Shown here in pieces: positions 6,395-11,134 of a stretch of DNA of 11,134 bases. Origin of the DNA: Synergistaceae bacterium UBA5827. Its GTDB lineage: Bacteria; Synergistota; Synergistia; Synergistales; 79-D21. The position numbers were made by a program, and so were the translations under genes. The stretch's first letter is position 1, and every line of letters begins with the position of its first letter. The DNA is taken from positions 1,449 to 12,582 of the forward strand of contig DJHE01000023.1 of assembly GCA_002432945.1 (NCBI GenBank), read 5' to 3'. Under the pieces are notes generated by a model. It was not told where the DNA came from. It saw only the letters and a list, made by a program, of their open reading frames with translations, and did no database searches.

Positions 6395-6952
6395 CTATTT
6401 CCCCCCTTCCTGGGCCGGCTTGACCTTGGAAACGAGGACGGCCTTGGCGGATACGGCTGACCCAATGCCTGCCTTCGGCTCGTTCTTGCCGGGTTCGTTC
6501 CTGATGGAAAGGTTTGAAAGCCGTATCGGCTGCATACCGTTGCGCCAGTCCGCCATCGTGCGCATGACCGAGAAGAAGTTCCCGCGGAAGGCGACTTCCG
6601 TGGTAGCCGTCATCGTCTTCGGATCCAGGCCTACCGGCCTTATCGAATCGACCGCCAGGCCGTTCTTCGCCATCTCTCCCTCGATGTTGGCGAACAGGGT
6701 GACAAGGTCGCCGGGTTCCCCCATGGGGAAACGCTCAAGCTCGACGAGGGCCTGCTTGTAGCGCTCAACCAGCCGGGTCTTGTTCATGACCTGGCGTCGC
6801 AACGCCATCTCCTGGATGCGGAGTTCCTTCTCGATCTCTCCGCGCTGCACGGTGGCGACTCGCAACAGTGCGGTCTCCCCGAGGAAGAGGGCGAAAAGCA
6901 GCAGCACGGCGCCGGCCAGCACGATGAACTTCCTGCTAAAGGAAATGTTCAT
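6395..6952 (-). CDS. pilO: Type IV pilus inner-membrane alignment protein PilO
   Basis: This bitopic protein of 185 residues has a short cytoplasmic start (MNISFSRK), one membrane helix (8-30), a charged coiled-coil (about 32-72) and a periplasmic ferredoxin-like region (about 80-176). The region contains the typical VTLFANIEGEMAKNGLAVDSIRP and a later AFRGNFFSVMRTMADW. In the family, PilO dimerises with PilN and links to PilP. I chose ATG 6952 because a purine-rich AGGGGGGGAG lies 4 bases upstream and the leader then has the normal length. A reading extended to 7021 would overlap pilN by about 66 bases and add a sequence unlike the family. It starts one base after the pilN stop. The Lys/Pro/Gly tail at the C-terminus is not conserved in the family. 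Confidence 0.88.
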   Translation of the reverse strand: MNISFSRKFIVLAGAVLLLFALFLGETALLRVATVQRGEIEKELRIQEMALRRQVMNKTRLVERYKQALVELERFPMGEPGDLVTLFANIEGEMAKNGLAVDSIRPVGLDPKTMTATTEVAFRGNFFSVMRTMADWRNGMQPIRLSNLSIRNEPGKNEPKAGIGSAVSAKAVLVSKVKPAQEGGK

Positions 6953-6953
6953 G

Positions 6954-7526
6954 CTACTCCCCCCCCTTGAACATTTTTTGGCCGAGCGAATCCATATCGA
7001 GGAGGGTGCACGTGACTTCAAAGCGGATGAGGTTTCCCTGCTTTGAGGTCACCGGGAACGAGACCGAAGAAACCAGGGTCGCCTCGCCTAGCTTTCTCGC
7101 GAAGGCGACGACTTCGCCTTCGGATGAAGCGATGCCGACAAGCTTTGCCGATCCGTTCGACATTTCGACGGAGTCGATTCGCGTCGAGGAAGGGAGAGCT
7201 CCCTGGATGGCGTTGAGGAATTCGAGTGCCGGCAGTTCGGCATTGATGAGGGCCAGGTTCTCGGTGAACGTTGCGGACTCGTTCTGGAGCCGCTTCAATT
7301 CCCCGGTGAGACGGACGTCCTGGGTCGTCAGTTCCTCGATGCTCAATTTAAGAGAGGCTTTTTCCTCCCTGAGGCGGAAGGCAAGAGCGGTACCGTACAG
7401 GATGGATCCGAGCGAAACCAGGCAGAAGGCGACCAAGAGAACGGCCGCAACCAGGCGCGTCGCATTGACGGCCTTTTTCGATTCTCGCTTGAGAGTTTCG
7501 GGGCGGAGGTCCAGTTTGATTGTCAT
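6954..7526 (-). CDS. pilN: Type IV pilus inner-membrane alignment protein PilN
   Basis: The 190-residue PilN opens with MTIKLDLRPE, the counterpart of the conserved INLLP-type N-terminal peptide that docks into PilM in the cytoplasm. One membrane helix (about 24-50), a coiled-coil (about 52-88) and a periplasmic alpha/beta domain (about 95-180) follow, the last with the usual LNAIQGALPSSTRIDSVEMSNGSAKLVGIASS. This region pairs with PilO. ATG at 7526 overlaps the pilM stop (ATGA) and has GAGGG upstream. An upstream ATG at 7601 would lie inside pilM and is not credible. The C-terminal tail (GQKMFKGGE) is short and charged. Confidence 0.9.
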   Translation of the reverse strand: MTIKLDLRPETLKRESKKAVNATRLVAAVLLVAFCLVSLGSILYGTALAFRLREEKASLKLSIEELTTQDVRLTGELKRLQNESATFTENLALINAELPALEFLNAIQGALPSSTRIDSVEMSNGSAKLVGIASSEGEVVAFARKLGEATLVSSVSFPVTSKQGNLIRFEVTCTLLDMDSLGQKMFKGGE

Positions 7527-8470
7527 ATGACATCCCTCAGGGCCAGGCCGATTGCGGCATCGAAACCGGGCGGGGTGTCCCCGCTCACGGGGATGCCCCA
7601 CACATCCCAGGGGTTAAGGACGGAGACGGGCAATCCCGAACCCTGTTCCAGCTGCTCGGGAAGTCCTTCCGTACGGCCGAATTCCCCTGAGAGGAAGATC
7701 CGGTCGATATTGAGGCTGCGGTACTGGCTGCGCGTGTAGGCGATGGTGGAAAGCGCCTCCCGTACGATTGCGGTGAAGGCATCGGCGGAAGGAGTCTTCC
7801 CCGCACCTCCGACAAGAAAGGTACGGTAGAGCATCCCGTCTCCCCTGTACCCCATGACGACCTGGGTGCTTTCCCGGCCGATGGATACGAGGAGGTGCCC
7901 AGACTCGGACGGAGGAAGGGGGCCTGCAGCGGATCGATAAATCGCGAGGTTCGTCGGTTCGACTGGTCCTGCAGCAAGGCCGGCGCGCCGTGCAGTCTCG
8001 ACGATCCGGTCGATCGTGCGGGTGCGCGTGGCTGCGACGATGAAACGTGCCTTGTCAGCCCCCTCTTCCGTTGTTGGAAGAGTCACGGGGGCCAGGTCGA
8101 AGGTGGCTTCCAGGCTTGAAAAGGGGAAATACTTGTCGAACTCCCATTTGAATGCCTCGCGCGCATCCTGGGTAGACATGTTCGGAAGCTCGACCACGCG
8201 GATAAGGACATCCCTCGGGGGAATCCCGATGGCGGCCTGGCGAGGCCAATGGCCTCCCACCTGAGCCTTCAGCGCATTAAGGGACTGCTCGAGGGCCGCG
8301 TAGTCCGACACCATGTCCTGCTGGATAACGCCGGTTTCCGTTGAAACCTCGCCGCGACGGACAACGCTGAGGTTCCCGACTCCCCCTTCCAGTTCGATGT
8401 AGCGGATGACCCCGCTTTCGAGGGACAACCCCGCCATTGGTGCGGATGATCTGAAAAAGGCTGAAGCCAT
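7523..8470 (-). CDS. pilM: Type IV pilus assembly protein PilM (actin-like fold, divergent nucleotide motifs)
   Basis: The 315-residue cytoplasmic FtsA-like protein recruits the PilN N-terminus and connects motors to the alignment complex. Family segments include RVVELPNMSTQDAREAFKWEFDKYFPF (90-116), a GLAAGPVEPTNLAIYRS region (165-180), VGGAGKTPSADAFTAIVREA and LSGEFGRTEGLPEQLEQ (260-276), and a C-terminal FDAAIGLALRD. The phosphate motifs are altered: the usual GLDIGSSS reads GLSLESGV (14-21), and the second motif, normally DIGA-ST, reads SIGREST. I use ATG 8470, which has GGTGGTGATGG directly upstream and yields the normal short leader. An in-frame ATG at 8533 would add 21 residues that extend into the leader of the mapped promoter. 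It is the first gene of the pilMNOPQ set and overlaps pilN. Confidence 0.92.
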   Translation of the reverse strand: MASAFFRSSAPMAGLSLESGVIRYIELEGGVGNLSVVRRGEVSTETGVIQQDMVSDYAALEQSLNALKAQVGGHWPRQAAIGIPPRDVLIRVVELPNMSTQDAREAFKWEFDKYFPFSSLEATFDLAPVTLPTTEEGADKARFIVAATRTRTIDRIVETARRAGLAAGPVEPTNLAIYRSAAGPLPPSESGHLLVSIGRESTQVVMGYRGDGMLYRTFLVGGAGKTPSADAFTAIVREALSTIAYTRSQYRSLNIDRIFLSGEFGRTEGLPEQLEQGSGLPVSVLNPWDVWGIPVSGDTPPGFDAAIGLALRDVI

Positions 8471-8554
8471 ACCATCACCACCCCAGGGTTTAAGGATTGG
8501 TCTTTCTCGGGGGCAGAAAAATGAAAAAGACAAAAGCTAACCAAGATCAAATCT

Positions 8555-8583
8555 ATTATTGTCGCGGGGACCTTAAATTGCAA
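8555..8583 (-). promoter_or_regulatory. Sigma70-type promoter upstream of pilM
   Basis: On the minus strand TTGCAA (8583-8578, 4 of 6) and AATAAT (8560-8555, 5 of 6) are separated by exactly 17 bases. Transcription would start near 8548, giving a leader of about 78 bases before the pilM ATG. It lies in the only sizeable gap inside the pilus locus, so pilMNOPQ can be expressed apart from the minor pilins. Two direct TTTAAGG repeats flank the -35 box and a GTGAA/TTCA palindrome lies just upstream. Confidence 0.6.
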
Positions 8584-8592
8584 GCCCTTAAA
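8571..8592 (-). repeat. Direct TTTAAGG repeats around the pilM -35 box
   Basis: On the minus strand TTTAAGG occurs at 8592-8586 and again at 8577-8571, starting 15 bases apart and sandwiching the TTGCAA -35 box. A third copy in the opposite orientation lies in the leader at 8495-8489. The arrangement is operator-like, but the motif is short and AT-rich, so chance is possible. Confidence 0.3.
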
Positions 8593-8595
8593 GCG

Positions 8596-8608
8596 GTGAA
8601 ATATTCAG
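8596..8608. promoter_or_regulatory. Palindrome GTGAA-ATA-TTCAG upstream of pilM promoter (possible operator, copy 1)
   Basis: An imperfect inverted repeat with arms GTGAA and TTCAG (one mismatch) around ATA lies 12 bases upstream of the pilM -35 box and just after the stop of the PilX-like gene. Twelve bases, 8596-8607, are identical in sequence and orientation to 11067-11078 at the right edge. Two copies in the two non-coding gaps of the pilus locus suggest a shared regulator site. Confidence 0.35.
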
Positions 8609-8614
8609 GGGGGA

Positions 8615-9907
8615 TTACAACCGGGGCTTTTCCTGCCAGGCAACCTCCTGGACTTTTCCTGAAGAAAGATCGGATGAAAGGATCGTTTCAAATGTGCGAT
8701 TCGCATGATCGTTCCGAACGACCGCCCTGACAAGGTAAAACCCCCTTTCCTTGCACTCCGTGAAATATCCGAGGGTATCCGCGGGGTGAATGCGCAGCGA
8801 AGTGACTTGGGTCGTCGCACCGCTCCTGGATCGCACGCGCAAGCCCGTCACGGCCGGTAGCCCATCGATTGGAGATGGAGGTTCGATGCCGGCTTCCAGT
8901 CTCTTTTCAAGATTTCCTTTGCCCGGATCCAGGACAACGGTTGCCCGGTTGTTTTCGAAGCGGAGGAGCATCTCATGGGGCGCGGATAGATAGGCCCGGT
9001 ACCGTTCCTGGTTTTGGAGATTCAGGCTTCGGCAATACGGAAACGGGATCCGTGCAAGGATTTCCTCCCCGTCGGCACCGTTTCCCGGGTCATTTCGTTT
9101 CAGGAGGAGTCGGTCCCGGTTTTCCGGTGCGGGGTCTTCGACGGAAAAAGAGACGGAATACCCGGAAAGAAAGGCTTCCCCGGGTTTTGCACCGGTCCCG
9201 CGGAGGCGAAACCCAAGATCAAGGCCCTCTGGGAAAACATCCCCGGATCCTGAAAGGTTGAAGGCAATCCGGGTTTCGCCGTTAGGGCTTGAAAGGGAAT
9301 GCCCTGTGTTGTTCTCTTCGAAAAGGATCGCAGCCTGACCCTCACCACAGAAGGTGACATTGTTTTCTCCGGCTGAAAACAGAATGTCCCCCGAAAGGGC
9401 AAGATCGCCCAAGGCCATAATGTGGCTTTCTGCCAGGGGATTAACCATCTGTATCCCACCGAAGAGGGAGAAGTAGTCGAAAAGGCAGGGGGGAAGGGAT
9501 TTTTCTTTATCGAGAGCCGAGGCGTGGCGGTAATCGAGATCGAACACCTCTAGCGAAACGGCAAATGGCCCCGTGACACGCTCTTCATAGTAGACTCGCA
9601 AGTTGCTGGATTTTGCCGCATTCCAATCATCGAGGCTCAATATCCCGTCCTCGGTCGGGGAGTTCTCCAACCAGCGCGGAAGCTCACCGGCCTCGGACAT
9701 CTCGCGGGACAACCAGGTCCTGCCGCGCTCAAGGGCGCTAAGGCCCTCGTTGACACTCACAACCTGGTCGATGTGGGATTGGCCGGATCGGAAGGCCCTT
9801 TCCGCCTCGGTCATGGCCATTACCGCCAGGAGGGACCCCAAAAAGAGGATGACGAGGAGGAGCGGCAGGACCATGCCGTTGCGAAAGGAAGGCTTTCCTG
9901 AATTCAA
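8615..9907 (-). CDS. Large PilX-like minor pilin / type IV pilus accessory protein
   Basis: The protein of about 430 residues has a prepilin-like start. Its leader is short and basic (NSGKPSFRNG), followed by MVLPLLLVILFLGSLLAVMAMTEAERAFRSGQ (membrane helix about 12-31). The helix lacks the Glu at position 5, as is usual for PilX-type pilins, and is followed by helix-continuing SHIDQVVSVNEGLSALERGRTWLS. The remaining part of about 350 residues is strand-rich and unrecognised. It lies directly after the PilW-like gene, matching the pilW-pilX order of other species. I place the start at TTG 9907, which overlaps the pilW stop as TTGA and has ACGGGGGCGA upstream. ATG 9874 would leave almost no leader, and ATG 9997 would overlap pilW by 94 bases. 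No T-run terminator follows. The size is large for PilX, so the exact role (pilus-tip adhesin or minor pilin) is inference. Confidence 0.72.
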   Translation of the reverse strand: MNSGKPSFRNGMVLPLLLVILFLGSLLAVMAMTEAERAFRSGQSHIDQVVSVNEGLSALERGRTWLSREMSEAGELPRWLENSPTEDGILSLDDWNAAKSSNLRVYYEERVTGPFAVSLEVFDLDYRHASALDKEKSLPPCLFDYFSLFGGIQMVNPLAESHIMALGDLALSGDILFSAGENNVTFCGEGQAAILFEENNTGHSLSSPNGETRIAFNLSGSGDVFPEGLDLGFRLRGTGAKPGEAFLSGYSVSFSVEDPAPENRDRLLLKRNDPGNGADGEEILARIPFPYCRSLNLQNQERYRAYLSAPHEMLLRFENNRATVVLDPGKGNLEKRLEAGIEPPSPIDGLPAVTGLRVRSRSGATTQVTSLRIHPADTLGYFTECKERGFYLVRAVVRNDHANRTFETILSSDLSSGKVQEVAWQEKPRL

Positions 9908-10806
9908 ATGGTTTCGCCCCCGTTCCTGATCCGGTACGTCCAGGTTGAGACGGAAAGGACGTAATGACGATTTTCTTCGGGAATCGTGCCGGGCCATCCC
10001 TGTAGTGTGACCGGGGAAATCGCCTTTGGATGACGCTTGCCGCCGCGGGAAAGGACCTTCAGGGTAAGGACGCGGGTTTCAGGGTCGAACTCGGACTTGA
10101 AGCCGGAAATCCCCAGGACCCTCTCCTGCAATCCCGAGCCGGTCGTCATGTCCTCGGTGCAGAAGGCCGGTTCATGCCCCGGGATGCTCACGACGAGGGC
10201 CCGCAAGGCCCGAAGGTACGAGAGGGAACTTCCGTGAGCTATCCAGGAAGGCCTGGCGGAGCGCACGGAAAGAGCCTGGTTGGAAAGGCTCGTCACAAGG
10301 AAAGGACAGGGAGAAGGGGCAAAGACCACCCACGAGCGGGTCCTGGAAGGCCCCACGCCGGACCAGGCTTCGACCTGCCCAGCCTGGGGCGCGGCGGAAA
10401 GCCGGATAACCCGGTCTTCCGAGGGCATCGTTTCGGTTGCCAGTGCTTCGTTTATCGTGGACGTGGGAACGGCATAGACGAGGCGCAACTCGTTGCCCTG
10501 CACGGAGACAGGTCCGATCCAGCCGTACAAGGCGGGTATCGTTGTTTTTCCGATGCAAAGAGCGGATTGATAGCCGGCAGGGTCAAAAGGGATTCCAAAT
10601 CCTGCGTTTTCGGCGGGAAGGCGAAGGATCTGGAGGACCATTTCTCCCCGCCGGCGTGCCTCGGTGAGCGCAAGAACCTGTTCGTAGGATTGGATGCAGC
10701 CGGAAAGCACTGCGATTGCCGAGCCGGAGATGACACTGCCAAGGAGGAGGGTGCAGAGGAGTTCAACGAGGGTAAAGGCGTGAATCCACTTCCATTTGAT
10801 GAGCAA
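9904..10806 (-). CDS. PilW-like minor prepilin
   Basis: The 300-residue protein has a type IV prepilin N-terminus: leader LIKWKWIHA, cleavage before FTLVELLCTLLLGSVISGSAIAVLSG, and Glu at position 5 of the mature form. Ala rather than the usual Gly precedes the cleavage site. The helix continues into SYEQVLALTEARRRGEMVLQILR and then a Ser/Pro-rich, strand-rich body with ENAGFGIPF, typical of PilW-like minor pilins that prime and decorate the fibre. The reading begins at TTG 10806 immediately after an in-frame TGA, and GAGGG lies an unusually long 13 bases upstream. A better-looking ATG ACC ATG start is in another frame, so a lost base at the 5' end or an assembly error is possible. It precedes the PilX-like gene with a 4-base overlap. 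Confidence 0.82.
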   Translation of the reverse strand: MLIKWKWIHAFTLVELLCTLLLGSVISGSAIAVLSGCIQSYEQVLALTEARRRGEMVLQILRLPAENAGFGIPFDPAGYQSALCIGKTTIPALYGWIGPVSVQGNELRLVYAVPTSTINEALATETMPSEDRVIRLSAAPQAGQVEAWSGVGPSRTRSWVVFAPSPCPFLVTSLSNQALSVRSARPSWIAHGSSLSYLRALRALVVSIPGHEPAFCTEDMTTGSGLQERVLGISGFKSEFDPETRVLTLKVLSRGGKRHPKAISPVTLQGWPGTIPEENRHYVLSVSTWTYRIRNGGETI

Positions 10807-10921
10807 TCATGGTCATCGTCCCTCAAAATGGCTTTTGCTCTATTTAAGATGGACTCTAGCACCGTAAGAGGCTTTTTTATGAAATGTCGTGCAAGAAGAA
10901 AAACTAAAAAGAGTAGTGAAA

Positions 10922-11023
10922 TTAAACAGGTCTTCGTTCATCTGCACCAAGCTCTTCGTCGAATGGGTTGAGTTTTAACCGTTGCAAACCAGACGTTAGC
11001 TTGGTCTCTGAGGTGCTTCCCAT
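10922..11023 (-). CDS. Possible small open frame of unknown function (low confidence)
   Basis: A 33-residue frame runs from ATG 11023 and reads with a soluble, charged composition: MGSTSETKLTSGLQRLKLNP then FDEELGADERRPV. It has only a weak upstream ribosome site (CAAGAA), and the frame is closed by TGA four codons before the ATG. It could be a tiny gene, the remnant of a C-terminus, or chance. It overlaps, in antisense, the plus-strand mini-frame at 10879-10971. Confidence 0.15.
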   Translation of the reverse strand: MGSTSETKLTSGLQRLKLNPFDEELGADERRPV

Positions 11024-11066
11024 TTCTTGAACTCAAAGAGGAGAAAGGCATCGTATATTAAAAATA

Positions 11067-11079
11067 GTGAAATATTCAC
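11067..11079. promoter_or_regulatory. Perfect palindrome GTGAA-ATA-TTCAC at right edge (possible operator, copy 2)
   Basis: This is a perfect inverted repeat with 5-base arms around ATA. Its first 12 bases match 8596-8607 exactly, in the same orientation, upstream of pilM. On the minus strand an AT-rich tract with a TATACG-like sequence follows within about 15 bases, but no convincing -35 box is present. It lies about 260 bases upstream of the PilW-like gene. Confidence 0.35.
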
Positions 11080-11134
11080 CTATGCTTAATTACGACTAAA
11101 ATAAGTTTCTTGCATAAAGACACAGAAGGGCCCC

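Larger units (their letters stand above)
10807..11134. other. AT-rich non-coding stretch upstream of the pilus genes
   Basis: These 328 bases hold no confident gene. GC is about 39% over 10861-11134 by my count, against about 58-60% elsewhere. It contains the perfect palindrome at 11067-11079, the repeated TAAAAA...TAGTGAAAT motif (about 10906-10922 and 11060-11074), and two tiny open frames: 10879-10971 on the plus strand (30 residues, very basic, AAGAGG 7 bases upstream of ATG) and 10922-11023 on the minus strand (33 residues). Neither resembles a family I know. No clean promoter for pilW or terminal inverted repeat is visible. It could be a long promoter region, a mobile-element end or a decayed gene. 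Confidence 0.6.

Noticed and set aside
8497..8730. Plus-strand small frame in the pilM-PilX gap
   Set aside because: It runs across the mapped pilM promoter into the antisense of the PilX-like gene, with no recognisable product.
10840..10900. Hairpin plus T-run near GAGGCTTTTTT as a terminator
   Set aside because: Only a 4-base stem (CTCT/AGAG) can form before the T-run, too weak to call.
10030..10971. 313-codon plus-strand open frame opposite the PilW-like gene
   Set aside because: Gly/Arg-rich translation typical of a shadow frame; no start context or motif. Only its last 30 codons lie in the AT-rich stretch and are noted separately.
1..11134. CRISPR array, tRNA, rRNA, complete insertion sequence, toxin-antitoxin or defence genes
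   Set aside because: No spaced direct-repeat series, cloverleaf, transposase or recognisable defence domain was seen on either strand.

Overview
The window is a dense, almost entirely minus-strand gene block of high GC (roughly 58-60% by eye). It holds 13 recognisable genes in two operon-like groups that meet at 3908-4065. Everything reads right to left. The organism looks like a diderm bacterium with Firmicutes-like housekeeping gene order. A PilQ secretin and a pilMNOPQ set need an outer membrane, whereas an efp / CD1247-type zinc-ribbon / Asp23 / nusB / xseA run is typical of Clostridia and relatives. I infer Synergistota; a diderm Firmicute (e.g. Negativicutes-like) is the main alternative. 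This is inferred from gene content, not from a search.

Right group, type IV pilus (10806 down to 4066). A PilW-like minor pilin and a large PilX-like minor pilin come first, each apparently starting at TTG and joined by a 4-base overlap. A 144-base gap follows with a good sigma70-type promoter, then pilM, pilN, pilO, a PilP/GspC-like gene and pilQ, packed with 1-2 base gaps or overlaps. PilM (cytoplasmic actin-like), PilN and PilO (single-pass coiled-coil proteins) and PilP form the alignment complex. This complex connects the inner-membrane pilus machine to the PilQ outer-membrane pore. A strong intrinsic terminator (4003-4043) ends this unit.

Left group (3907 down to the left edge). A promoter whose -35 box lies directly after that terminator's T-run drives efp (translation factor EF-P, with Arg rather than Lys at the modification-loop tip). 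Downstream are a CD1247-type acidic zinc-ribbon protein, an Asp23/Gls24 protein, an unrecognised two-helix membrane protein, nusB, xseA and the first 69 codons of mtnA, which runs off the window. No xseB follows xseA.

The right edge (10807-11134) is a markedly AT-rich stretch (about 39% GC over 10861-11134 by my count) with no confident gene. It contains a short palindrome that recurs almost exactly upstream of the pilM promoter, the most suggestive regulatory signal here. I saw no CRISPR array, tRNA, rRNA or clear mobile element. The window is mostly conserved machinery. The items most worth following are the shared palindrome, the arginine-type EF-P, the degenerate PilM nucleotide motifs and the odd 5' boundary of the PilW gene.
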